Positions 1 to 8,282 of a stretch of 64,000 bases of DNA are shown here, one piece after another. The DNA is taken from assembly GCA_035294785.1 (NCBI GenBank), contig DATGKF010000104.1:29101-93100 (forward strand), given 5' to 3'. The translations under genes and the position numbers were made by a program. How positions within the stretch are numbered: the first letter of the stretch is position 1; the number at the start of each line of letters is the position of its first letter. This DNA is from Poindextera sp035294785 (GTDB lineage: Bacteria; Pseudomonadota; Alphaproteobacteria; Caulobacterales; Caulobacteraceae). The notes beneath the pieces were generated by a model that saw only the letters and a program-made list of their open reading frames with translations, was not told the origin of the DNA and ran no database searches.

Positions 1-213
1 ATGGCGCACCTGAAGGCCTGCGAAATCCCGACCGCGGCCTACTATCCGATGCCGATCCACACCCAGGAGGTCTACGCCCGCTATCCGCGGCCGGCGGGGC
101 TGCCGGTCAGCGAGGCGAAGGCGGATCTCGTGCTCAGCCTGCCGATGCACGCTGACATCGACGCCGACACCCAGGATCGGGTGATCGACGCCATCCTCGG
201 CTTCAACGGCTAG
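1..213 (+). CDS. DegT/DnrJ/EryC1/StrS-type aminotransferase, C-terminal fragment
   Basis: Only the last ~70 residues are present; the gene begins upstream of the window. The tail (AAYYPMPIHTQEVYARYP, then LPVSEAKADLVLSLPMH) is the C-terminal end typical of the PLP-dependent sugar aminotransferases that aminate nucleotide-linked or polysaccharide sugars. The first in-window ATG is internal, not the start. The stop TAG interlocks with the stop of the convergent GNAT gene in a CTAG tetranucleotide. The family call is firm, the sugar substrate unknown. Confidence 0.8.
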   Translation: MAHLKACEIPTAAYYPMPIHTQEVYARYPRPAGLPVSEAKADLVLSLPMHADIDADTQDRVIDAILGFNG

Positions 214-740
214 CGGCGCCGCGCGCGCCAGGCGTCCCGGGTCTGACCCCACAGATCGATCGGCTGGTCGTCGAACGGCGGCGGCAGCTTGCCTGGCCCG
301 CGGTTGGTCGAGCCGAGCCGCTCGGCGACACGCTGGGACGCCACGTTCGCAGGGTCGATGCAGTGGATGACGTCGGTCCAGCCGAGCGTGTCGAACGCCC
401 AGTCGATGGTGGCGACGGCCGCCTCGGTCGCGTAGCCCTGGCCATAGGCGTCCTTCACGAGGCCCCAGCCGACTTCGGTGCCTGGCCAGCCCTCGGGCAC
501 CCACGGACCCACCCGCCCGATCCAGCGCCCTGAGTCCTTCTCGATCACCGAGAACATGCCGTGGCCGGACATGGCCCAGGCGCCCGCCACGCTCATGAAG
601 CCGCGCCAGGCGACGGCGCGCGGCTGTGGGCCGCCGATGAAGCGCGAGGCCTCGTCCGCCATCATCGCGGCCCAGCCCTCGAAGTCCTCGGCGACCGGCG
701 GCCGAAGCAAAAGGCGGGGCGTCTCGAGCACAGGGCCCAT
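210..740 (-). CDS. GNAT N-acetyltransferase, RimJ/RimL type
   Basis: A 176-residue protein with the RimJ/RimL layout: N-terminal LETPRLLLRPPVAEDF, a central sheet (RWIGRVGPWVPEGWPGTEVGW), the acetyl-CoA loop region (AYGQGYATEAA) and the C-terminal VASQRVAERLG helix. The family transfers acetyl from acetyl-CoA to a protein N-terminus or small amine. It starts at ATG 740, divergent from the HIT gene at 811, with only 70 nt shared as promoter space. The substrate cannot be told from sequence. Confidence 0.88.
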   Translation of the reverse strand: MGPVLETPRLLLRPPVAEDFEGWAAMMADEASRFIGGPQPRAVAWRGFMSVAGAWAMSGHGMFSVIEKDSGRWIGRVGPWVPEGWPGTEVGWGLVKDAYGQGYATEAAVATIDWAFDTLGWTDVIHCIDPANVASQRVAERLGSTNRGPGKLPPPFDDQPIDLWGQTRDAWRARRR

Positions 741-810
741 CGTTCGGTCCTTCGGAAAATGAGAGCGCGGGGTCTAGACCGGGCGGGCGTCGCCTTGCAA
801 GGCTCGCGCG

Positions 811-1227
811 ATGTTCGCGCTCGACCCCGCCTTTGAAGCCGTCTCCGCTCCGCTCGCCGACCTTCAACTCTGCGCGGCCCGGCTCATGGACGACGCGCGC
901 TGGCCCTGGATCGTGCTGATCCCAAGGCGCGCGTCGATCGTCGAAATCGAAGACCTTTCGAGCGCCGACCGCCAGCGGCTGATGAGGGAGATCGTGCAGG
1001 CGGGCGCGGCGGTGCGGGCCGTGGGCGCGGTGTCCGGCTCGGCGGTCGAGAAGCTGAACGTCGGCCTGATCGGCAACGTCACGCCGCAGCTTCACGCCCA
1101 TGTCGTCGGCCGCCGCGCCGGCGACCCGGCATGGCCGAGACCTGTCTGGGGCTTCGGCGCGGCCCGCCGCTATGCCGCCGAAGCGCTCGAGACCGCCCGC
1201 GAGGCCGCCCTGGCGGCTTTGGCCTAG
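811..1227 (+). CDS. HIT family protein (histidine-triad nucleotide hydrolase-like)
   Basis: A 138-residue HIT-fold protein. The signature appears as LNVGLIGNVTPQLHAHVVGR: the first two histidines of the triad are present and the third position is Val, as in the QLHxHVV branch of the family. WPWIVLIPRR near residue 30 is the usual first strand. HIT proteins hydrolyse nucleoside phosphoramidates or dinucleoside polyphosphates. It ends in a CTAG shared with the convergent downstream gene, giving a 4-nt stop overlap. Confidence 0.85.
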   Translation: MFALDPAFEAVSAPLADLQLCAARLMDDARWPWIVLIPRRASIVEIEDLSSADRQRLMREIVQAGAAVRAVGAVSGSAVEKLNVGLIGNVTPQLHAHVVGRRAGDPAWPRPVWGFGAARRYAAEALETAREAALAALA

Positions 1228-1727
1228 TCGCGCGTCATCGTCACCGCGAGGCGGGCGCGGCCGGCGCGCATCCACCCGACCCAACGCCCGTCGCCGGACT
1301 TGAGCTGCACCGTGTGCGCCGCCAGCCGCCGCCCCTCGCTGAAGCCCAGCACGAGCAGACCGCCGCGCGCGCGAATGCTGGCGATATAGCCCGCGCCGTC
1401 GAGGGCGCATTCGCGCCGCGCGTCGAGCCAGACGCCTTCCACGCCAGGCGCATCGGGGCCGGCGGCGCGCGGGTCGAGCAGACCGGCGGGGTCGGCGAAC
1501 TGGAAGCGGTAGAGCAGCTCGCCGTCCGCGGCGTTCAGCCGCCAAGCCCCCTCGAGCGGGCCGCGCAGCGCCTGGCCGGCGTCGAAGGCGGCGCGCACCT
1601 CCGCTTCGCCGCCAGCGTTCGGATCGGGCGGCGGCTGCGATGCGCCCGGCGGCGGCTCCTCGCCCTCCGGCGCGGCGGCCAGCGGCGGCGCCTGGGCCAG
1701 CGCCAGCGCGGCCAGCAGCGCGATCAT
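1224..1727 (-). CDS. Secreted hypothetical protein, 167 aa
   Basis: Not recognised. It starts with a short hydrophobic signal-like segment (MIALLAALALAQAPPLAAAP), then a Pro/Glu-rich linker to about residue 40 and a compact C-terminal domain (GAWRLNAADGELLYRFQFAD, later GEGRR-type turns and RWVGWMRAGRARLAVTMTRD). I chose ATG 1727 because it overlaps the stop of the upstream lyase gene by 4 nt (ATGA) and begins the signal peptide; a longer reading frame to 1985 is out-of-frame noise over the lyase gene. Translationally coupled to that lyase, but no functional link is visible. Confidence 0.7.
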   Translation of the reverse strand: MIALLAALALAQAPPLAAAPEGEEPPPGASQPPPDPNAGGEAEVRAAFDAGQALRGPLEGAWRLNAADGELLYRFQFADPAGLLDPRAAGPDAPGVEGVWLDARRECALDGAGYIASIRARGGLLVLGFSEGRRLAAHTVQLKSGDGRWVGWMRAGRARLAVTMTRD

Positions 1728-2596
1728 CCGCCCGCCAGCGCCGCGATGGCCTCGGCGATCTCGACCGTCCGCCGCGCCCGGTCCAGGTGCAGCCGCTCGG
1801 CCAGACGGCCCTCCACCTGCAGCGCCCCTTTGCGGGCGTTCTCCGGCAGGGCGTAGGCGGCGATCACCGCCTTCGACCAGGCGACGTCGGCCGGCTCGGG
1901 CGCGAACAGGCGGTTGGCGGCCTCGATCTGGTTCGGGTGGATCAGCGTCTTGCCGTCGAAGCCGATGTCCGCCGCCTGCCGGCACTGCGCCTCGAGCAGC
2001 GCCGTGTCGTCGATCGCGTTCAGCACGCTGTCGAGGATCAAGAGGCCGTGGGCGCGCGCGGCGGCGACGGCGAGGGTGAGCACGGCGAGGTGCGGCGCGC
2101 GGTCCGGCGTCTGCCGACCGCCCATCGCCTTGGCCAGGTCATTGAGGCCGATCACCCAGAGCGTCGTGCGCCCGGCCGCCGAGGCGCGGCCGATGGCGTC
2201 CAGCGCCAGCACCGCCGCCGGCGTCTCGATCATCGCCCAGAGCGCGGTGGTGGCCGGCGCGACGGAGATGGCGGCCTCATAGGCGGCGAGGTCCTCCGGA
2301 CCGCTGATCTTCGGGACCAGGATGGCGTCGGGCGCGGCCGCCGCGGCCGCCGCCAGATCGGCTGCTCCCCACGGCGTGTCGAGGCCGTTGCAGCGGATGA
2401 TGACTTCGCGCGCGCCGAAGCCGCCCGCCTTCAGCGCCGCCACCGCGCCGGCGCGCGCCTCGGGCTTGGCGTCCGGGGCGACCGCGTCCTCGAGGTCGAG
2501 GATGACGCCGTCGCAGGGCAGGCTGCGCGCCTTTTCGACAGCGCGAGCGTTGGAGGCGGGCATGTAGAGGACGCTGCGGCGCGGGCGGATGGGCAT
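1724..2596 (-). CDS. HpcH/HpaI aldolase / CitE-like CoA-ester lyase
   Basis: 290 residues with the CitE/Mcl fold. It starts RPRRSVLYMPASNARAVEKA, followed by the metal-site region LPCDGVILDLEDAVAPDAK and the second acidic region (ALWAMIETPAAVLALDAIG). Family members cleave or form malyl-, citramalyl- or citryl-CoA C-C bonds with Mg2+. No citrate-lyase alpha or gamma subunits are nearby, so a stand-alone malyl/citramalyl-CoA lyase-like role is more likely than citrate lyase. First gene of a two-gene leftward unit; start ATG 2596. Confidence 0.85.
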   Translation of the reverse strand: MPIRPRRSVLYMPASNARAVEKARSLPCDGVILDLEDAVAPDAKPEARAGAVAALKAGGFGAREVIIRCNGLDTPWGAADLAAAAAAAPDAILVPKISGPEDLAAYEAAISVAPATTALWAMIETPAAVLALDAIGRASAAGRTTLWVIGLNDLAKAMGGRQTPDRAPHLAVLTLAVAAARAHGLLILDSVLNAIDDTALLEAQCRQAADIGFDGKTLIHPNQIEAANRLFAPEPADVAWSKAVIAAYALPENARKGALQVEGRLAERLHLDRARRTVEIAEAIAALAGG

Positions 2597-2681
2597 GGGC
2601 GATTTGTCGCCCGCGCTCCGCCGGGGCGCAACCGGCGGTCGCGGGTCTTGCGCCGATCCAGCGGCTTAGGCACACCAAGGC

Positions 2682-5600
2682 ATGCCAGCGCCGGACCCGC
2701 ATTCGTCCGATCCGTTCGTCTTCCACGATCCGTCGGGCCGCAGGGGCAGGCGGGCCGGGCAGGCGGGCGGGCTCTTGCTATCGCTGCTGGCGGCGATCGT
2801 CGCGGCGTTTCTGGCCACCCTGGCGCTCGCCCCGGCGTTGCCGGACCTGCAACTGCACGATCCGCACGCGCTGCAGGCGCTGCATGTGGAGAACGTCCGC
2901 CGCCTGCGTGGCAAGCCGGCCTGGACCCACATCGGCCGCCCACGCGCGCCGGGCCCGAACGCGGCGTCCAAGCCGCTGACCGTCGGCTTCTACGTGAGCT
3001 GGGACCCGGACTCGCGCGCCTCGCTCGCCCGCCACATCGGCCAGCTCGACATCGTCGCGCCGCAGTGGTTCGCGCTGAAGGACACCGCCGGCGATCTCGA
3101 CGTCACCGACGACCCGCAGGCCGTGGCGCTGATCGCGGCGCAACAGCACCCGCCGGCGGTGCTGCCCGTGATCCACAACGCCCATGAGGAGATGTTCGAC
3201 ACCGCGCTGGGCGATGCGCTGCTGCTGCATCCCGAAGCGCAGAAACGGCTGATCGCCCAGCTGATCACCCAATCGCAACAGCACGGCTACGCGGGCTACA
3301 TCTTCGACCTGGAAAACCTGTCCCCCGAGGCGGTGGCGGCCTATCCGGCCCTGCTCGCCCGCGTGCGGGCGGCGATGAAGCCGTTCGGCCGCGAGGTCTG
3401 GGCGACCGCGCCGTTCGACGACGACGACTGGCCGCTGAAGGCGCTGCAGGCCAACTCCGACAGCCTGATCCTGATGGCCTACGACGAGCACTGGAAAACC
3501 GGGCAGTCCGGGCCGGCCGCCGGCGAGGACTGGTTCGAAAAGTACCTGAACTCGCGCCTCTCCAAGCTCGACGCGGCCCACACCATCGTCGCCTATGGCG
3601 CCTACGGCTACGACTGGACCGCGGCCGACGCGACCGGGCAGAACAGCGCCGACGCCGTGACCTTCCACGAGGCGATGCAGAACGCCCGCGACGCCGGCGT
3701 CGACATCGACTTCGACGACGACGCGCTGAACCCGCACTACGAATACAAGGACGAGGACGGCAAGCACGACGTCTGGTTCCTCGACGCCGTCACCACCTTC
3801 AATCAGATCAAGGTCACCGACCCGTGGCGCGTGCGCGGCTATGGCCTATGGCGGCTGGGCTCCGAGGATCCCGGCGTCTGGAGCCTGTTCGGCCGCCCGT
3901 ACGGCGATGTCACGACGGCCGGCCTGACCGACCTCGCCGGCGGGACCAACGTCGACTTCGACGGCACCGGCGAGATCCTGCGCGTGGCGGCGACGCCGCA
4001 GCCCGGCCATCGAACCCTGACGATGGACTCCGACACCCACCTGATTTCGGACGAGCACTACGACCAGTTGCCGACCGCCTACGTGGTGGATCGCTACGGC
4101 GCCCACCCCGGCTGGGTGGCGCTCACCTTCGACGACGGGCCGGACTCGCACTGGACGCCGCAGGTCCTGAAGATCCTGGAAGAGAAGCACGCGCCGGCGA
4201 CCTTCTTCGTCATCGGCGAGAACATGCAGGCGCACCCTGGCCTCGTGCACCGCGAGGTCGACGACGGCATGGAGGTGGGCAGCCACACCTTCACCCACCC
4301 GGACATCTCGAAGATTCCGGTCGGCTGGATGGACGTGCAGCTGAACGCCACTCAGCGCTTGTTCGAGGTCGTGGTCGGGCGCGACTTCCGCCTCTTCCGG
4401 CCGCCCTATTACGGCGACGCCGACCCATCGACCGGCGCCGACGTCGAGCCGCTCGTGCGCGCCCAGAAGCTTGGCTACTACATCGTCGGCCTGCGCATCG
4501 ACCCCGGCGACTGGAAGCGGCCGCCGCCCGAGCAGATCGTGCAGACGACGCTCGACGATCTGGCCCGCACCGATCCGGAGACCGGCCGCTCCTCGATCGT
4601 GCTCCTGCACGATTCCGGCGGCGATCGCAGCCGCACCGTCGCCGCCCTGCCGGTGCTGATCGATCAACTGCGGGCGCAGGGCTACCAGCTGGTGACGGTC
4701 AGCCAGCTCATGGGCATCTCCGACGCCCAGGCGATGCCGCCGACCGATCGACCCTGGCTGGAGCTGACCCTCGACCGCATCGGGTTCGGCATTTTCCGGG
4801 AGGTGACGCTCGGCCTGAACGCGCTCTTCATCAGCGCCATCGTGCTTGGCGTGACGCGGCTGTTGTTCATGGCCGTGCTCGGCCTCGCGCACCGCTTCGG
4901 CGAGGACCGGCGCCGGCCGGCCGACATCGATCCGGCGACCGGCCCGCTCGTCAGCGTGCTCATCCCCTGCTTCAATGAGGAGAAGGTGATCGCCGCCTCG
5001 GTCGGCCGCATCCTCGAATCCAACTGGTCGCGCCTCGAGGTGATCATCCTCGACGACGGCTCGACGGACGGCACCGCCGCCGAGGTCGAGAAGCATTTCG
5101 CTGGCGAGCCGCGGGTGCGCCTCATTCGCTTCCCGAACGGCGGCAAGGCGATGGCGCTGAACCGCGGCCTCGACCAGGTGCGGGGCGAGATCGTCGTGGC
5201 GCTCGACGCCGACACGCTGTTCCCACCCGCCACGATCGGCCGGCTGGCGCGCTGGTTCGCCGATCCGAAGGTCGGCGCCGTGGCCGGCAACGCCCTGGTC
5301 GGCAACCGCCGAAACCTGATCACGCGCTGGCAGGCGCTCGAGTACGTCACCGCCCAGAACCTGGAGCGCCGCGCGCTGGCCGCGCTGGGGGCGGTGACGG
5401 TGGTGCCGGGCGCGGTCGGCGCCTGGCGTCGCGCGACGCTGGAGCAGCTCGGCGGCTACCCGGCCGACACGCTGGCCGAGGACCAGGATCTCACCATCGG
5501 CGCCCAGCGCGAGGGCTGGCGGGTCGAGTTCGACCCGGACGCGCGCGCCTACACCGAGGCGCCGGAGACGGTGGGCGGGCTCCTGAAGCAGCGCTTCCGC

Positions 5601-6107
5601 TGGTCGTTCGGCACGCTGCAATGCATCTGGAAGCACCGCGCGGCGACCTTCGATCGCCGCCACGCCATCCTCGGGTTCGTCGCCCTGCCGCAGATCTGGC
5701 TCTTCCAGATCATCCTGGCGACGGCCGCGCCGCTCGTGGACCTCGGCGTCATCTGGGCGCTGGCGTCCGCCTCCGTCGACCACTTCTTCCACGGCGCGGA
5801 GGCGGGGACGGACAAGCTCGTTCAGGCGCTGCTCTACTGGGCGATCTTCATCTTCGTCGACCTCTCGGCCGCCGCCCTAGGCATGGCGCTCGAGCGCCGC
5901 GCGCCCTGGTCGGACACCGCCTGGATTCCGGTGCAGCGGTTCGGCTACCGCCAGCTTATGTACTACGTGGTGGTCAAGGCGGTGGTGACCGCCGTGCGCG
6001 GGCCGCGCGTCGGCTGGGGCAAGCTCGAACGCCGCGCGACCGCGGCGGTGGAGCAGCGAGAAAAGCCGGCTCGCGCGGTTGCGGCGGCCAAGCCTCGGCG
6101 CCTATAA
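2682..6107 (+). CDS. Trifunctional polysaccharide protein: GH18-like + NodB deacetylase + GT2 synthase
   Basis: A 1141-residue fusion. Residues ~28-50 form a membrane anchor. Residues ~100-430 resemble a GH18 barrel (KPLTVGFYVSWDPDSRASLA, acidic strand YIFDLENLS near 208-215). Residues ~475-690 are a NodB polysaccharide deacetylase (TFDDGPDSH near 481, metal motif SHTFTHP, FRPPYYGDADPS, LLHDSGGDRSRTV). A second membrane segment follows near 705-735, then a GT2 processive glycosyltransferase (~755-980) with VSVLIPCFNEEK, DDGSTDG, DAD, EDQD and QRFRWSFG, and three C-terminal membrane helices. Compare PgaC/NodC synthases with PgaB-type deacetylase; here all are in one chain. It likely makes and trims an N-acetylhexosamine polymer at the inner membrane; the substrate is inferred. 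Confidence 0.9.
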   Translation: MPAPDPHSSDPFVFHDPSGRRGRRAGQAGGLLLSLLAAIVAAFLATLALAPALPDLQLHDPHALQALHVENVRRLRGKPAWTHIGRPRAPGPNAASKPLTVGFYVSWDPDSRASLARHIGQLDIVAPQWFALKDTAGDLDVTDDPQAVALIAAQQHPPAVLPVIHNAHEEMFDTALGDALLLHPEAQKRLIAQLITQSQQHGYAGYIFDLENLSPEAVAAYPALLARVRAAMKPFGREVWATAPFDDDDWPLKALQANSDSLILMAYDEHWKTGQSGPAAGEDWFEKYLNSRLSKLDAAHTIVAYGAYGYDWTAADATGQNSADAVTFHEAMQNARDAGVDIDFDDDALNPHYEYKDEDGKHDVWFLDAVTTFNQIKVTDPWRVRGYGLWRLGSEDPGVWSLFGRPYGDVTTAGLTDLAGGTNVDFDGTGEILRVAATPQPGHRTLTMDSDTHLISDEHYDQLPTAYVVDRYGAHPGWVALTFDDGPDSHWTPQVLKILEEKHAPATFFVIGENMQAHPGLVHREVDDGMEVGSHTFTHPDISKIPVGWMDVQLNATQRLFEVVVGRDFRLFRPPYYGDADPSTGADVEPLVRAQKLGYYIVGLRIDPGDWKRPPPEQIVQTTLDDLARTDPETGRSSIVLLHDSGGDRSRTVAALPVLIDQLRAQGYQLVTVSQLMGISDAQAMPPTDRPWLELTLDRIGFGIFREVTLGLNALFISAIVLGVTRLLFMAVLGLAHRFGEDRRRPADIDPATGPLVSVLIPCFNEEKVIAASVGRILESNWSRLEVIILDDGSTDGTAAEVEKHFAGEPRVRLIRFPNGGKAMALNRGLDQVRGEIVVALDADTLFPPATIGRLARWFADPKVGAVAGNALVGNRRNLITRWQALEYVTAQNLERRALAALGAVTVVPGAVGAWRRATLEQLGGYPADTLAEDQDLTIGAQREGWRVEFDPDARAYTEAPETVGGLLKQRFRWSFGTLQCIWKHRAATFDRRHAILGFVALPQIWLFQIILATAAPLVDLGVIWALASASVDHFFHGAEAGTDKLVQALLYWAIFIFVDLSAAALGMALERRAPWSDTAWIPVQRFGYRQLMYYVVVKAVVTAVRGPRVGWGKLERRATAAVEQREKPARAVAAAKPRRL

Positions 6108-6161
6108 CCGCCGCGACCTGGCCCCTCTCGGGACCGTGAAAAGAGGGGCGCCGGCGAACGC

Positions 6162-7325
6162 GTGAACATTCATGAGCACCAGGCCAAGGCGGTCCTGAAG
6201 GCGTTCGGGGCGCCGGTCCCACAGGGTTTTCCAGCTTTTTCCGCCAACGAGGCGGTCGCCGCCGCCGAACGGCTCGACGGCCCGGTGTGGGTGGTCAAGG
6301 CGCAGATCCACGCCGGCGGCCGCGGCAAGGGCGGCGGGGTCAAGATCGCCAAGTCGGTCGGCGAGGTGAAAACGCTGGCCGAGGCGATGCTGGGCATGAC
6401 GCTCGTCACCCACCAGACGGGCCCCAAGGGCCGCGTGGTGCGCCGCCTCTACATCGAAGAAGGCGCCGACATCAAAAAGGAGTTCTACGTCTCCCTCCTG
6501 GTCGACCGCGAGACCAGCCGTGTCGCCGTCGTCGCCTCCACCGAGGGCGGCATGGACATCGAGGACGTCGCGCGCAACGCGCCGGACAAGATCATCACCT
6601 TCACCATCGACCCGGCGACCGGCGTCTTCCCGCACCACTGCGCGGCGCTCGCCGCGGCCCTGAAACTCCAGGGCGAGCCGGCCAAACAGGCCCGCGCGCT
6701 CCTGCCGGCGCTCTATAAGGCCTTCGTCGAGAAGGACATGAGCCTGCTCGAGATCAACCCGCTGATCGTCACCGGCGACGAACGGGTGGTGGTGCTCGAC
6801 GCCAAGATCGGCTTCGACGACAACGCCCTCTACCGCCATCCCGACATCCGCGAGCTGCGCGATCCGACCGAGGAGGACGAGAAGGAGATCGAGGCCTCGA
6901 AGTACGAGCTTTCCTATATCGCCCTCGACGGCGAGATCGGCTGCATGGTCAACGGCGCGGGCCTGGCCATGGCGACCATGGACATCATCAAGCTCTACGG
7001 CGCCGAGCCGGCCAACTTTCTCGACGTCGGCGGCGGCGCGACGCGCGAGAAGGTGACGGCGGCGTTCAAGATCATCATGGCCGACCCCAACGTCAAAGGC
7101 ATCCTCGTCAACATCTTCGGCGGGATCGCCCGCTGCGACACGCTGGCCGAGGGCATCGTGGCGGCGGTGAAAGAGGTGTCGCTGACCGTGCCGCTGGTCG
7201 TCAGGCTCGAGGGCACCAACGCCGAGCTCGGCAAGCAGATCATCCGTGACTCGGGCCTGAACGTGATCCCCGCCAACGACCTCGCCGACGGGGCCGCGAA
7301 GATCGTCAAAGCGGTGAAGGGGTAG
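6162..7325 (+). CDS. sucC: Succinyl-CoA synthetase beta subunit (ADP-forming)
   Basis: 387 residues, family-normal length. GTG start giving MNIHEHQAKAVLKAFG, the invariant SucC N-terminus. The ATP-grasp region (VVKAQIHAGGRGKGGGVK) and the C-terminal ligase region (ANFLDVGGGATREKVTAAFK; GILVNIFGGIARCD) are clear. With SucD it converts succinyl-CoA to succinate with nucleotide phosphorylation in the TCA cycle. It follows the polysaccharide gene by 54 nt and sucD starts 9 nt after its stop, so sucCD are one operon, probably with sucA-sucB. Confidence 0.97.
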   Translation: MNIHEHQAKAVLKAFGAPVPQGFPAFSANEAVAAAERLDGPVWVVKAQIHAGGRGKGGGVKIAKSVGEVKTLAEAMLGMTLVTHQTGPKGRVVRRLYIEEGADIKKEFYVSLLVDRETSRVAVVASTEGGMDIEDVARNAPDKIITFTIDPATGVFPHHCAALAAALKLQGEPAKQARALLPALYKAFVEKDMSLLEINPLIVTGDERVVVLDAKIGFDDNALYRHPDIRELRDPTEEDEKEIEASKYELSYIALDGEIGCMVNGAGLAMATMDIIKLYGAEPANFLDVGGGATREKVTAAFKIIMADPNVKGILVNIFGGIARCDTLAEGIVAAVKEVSLTVPLVVRLEGTNAELGKQIIRDSGLNVIPANDLADGAAKIVKAVKG

Positions 7326-7334
7326 GCCGAAGCG

Positions 7335-8213
7335 ATGTCCATCCTGATCGACAAGAACACCAAGGTCATCTGCCAGGGCATCACGGGCGCGCAGGGGACG
7401 TTTCACTCCGAGCAGGCCATCGCCTACGGGACGCAGATGGTCGGCGGCACCTCCCCCGGCAAAGGCGGCCAGACGCACCTGGGCCTGCCCGTCTTCGACA
7501 CCGTCGCCGAGGCCGTGCATGCGACCGGCGCCACGGCCAGCGTGATGTATGTCCCGCCGGCCTTCGCCGCGGACGCGATCCTGGAAGCGATCGACGCCGA
7601 GATCGCGCTCATCGTCTGCATCACCGAGGGCATCCCGGTCGCCGACATGATCAAGGTCAAGCGCTCGCTCTGCGGATCGAAGTCGCGGCTGATCGGCCCG
7701 AACTGCCCGGGCGTGCTCACCCCGCAAGCCTGCAAGATCGGCATCATGCCCGGCAACATCTTCAAGAAGGGCTCGGTGGGCGTTGTCTCCCGCTCGGGCA
7801 CGCTTACCTATGAGGCCGTGTTTCAGACCACCAACGTGGGCTTGGGCCAGACCACGGCCGTCGGCATCGGCGGCGACCCGGTCAAGGGCGTCGAGTTCAT
7901 CGAAATCCTGGAGATGTTCCTCGCCGACGACGAGACCAAGTCCATCGTCATGATCGGCGAGATTGGTGGCGCGGCCGAAGAGGACGCAGCCGATTTCATT
8001 AAGCATTCCAAGGTTAAGAAGCCGATGGTCGGGTTCATCGCCGGGCGCACGGCGCCCCCGGGCCGCCGCATGGGACATGCTGGCGCCATTATTTCGGGCG
8101 GAAAGGGCGGCGCCGAGGACAAGATCGAGGCCATGGAAGCGGCCGGGATCAAGGTTTCGCCGTCGCCGGCCGCGCTTGGCGAAACTCTGGTAGAGGTGCT
8201 GAAAAGCGCCTGA
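7335..8213 (+). CDS. sucD: Succinyl-CoA synthetase alpha subunit
   Basis: 292 residues with CoA-binding N-terminal region (SILIDKNTKVICQGITGAQG), the SRLIGPNCPGVLTP motif and the phosphohistidine loop (MGHAGAIISGGKGGAEDKI), whose histidine is transiently phosphorylated. Forms the alpha/beta heterodimer with SucC. Start ATG 7335, 9 nt after sucC; sucA follows 69 nt downstream without an obvious terminator. Confidence 0.97.
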   Translation: MSILIDKNTKVICQGITGAQGTFHSEQAIAYGTQMVGGTSPGKGGQTHLGLPVFDTVAEAVHATGATASVMYVPPAFAADAILEAIDAEIALIVCITEGIPVADMIKVKRSLCGSKSRLIGPNCPGVLTPQACKIGIMPGNIFKKGSVGVVSRSGTLTYEAVFQTTNVGLGQTTAVGIGGDPVKGVEFIEILEMFLADDETKSIVMIGEIGGAAEEDAADFIKHSKVKKPMVGFIAGRTAPPGRRMGHAGAIISGGKGGAEDKIEAMEAAGIKVSPSPAALGETLVEVLKSA

Positions 8214-8282
8214 AGCAAAGCGTAAGGGCGTGTCCGCGCCAAGCTCTGGAGCTCCGCGGCGGCGACGCCGGGAGCGGAGATA

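Noticed and set aside
1640..3187. A 515-codon plus-strand frame over the CitE-like gene
   Set aside because: Antisense to a gene with clear family motifs; composition is shadow-like.
3846..5792. A 648-codon minus-strand frame opposite the polysaccharide fusion gene
   Set aside because: Antisense shadow with repetitive composition; the plus-strand protein has clear catalytic motifs.
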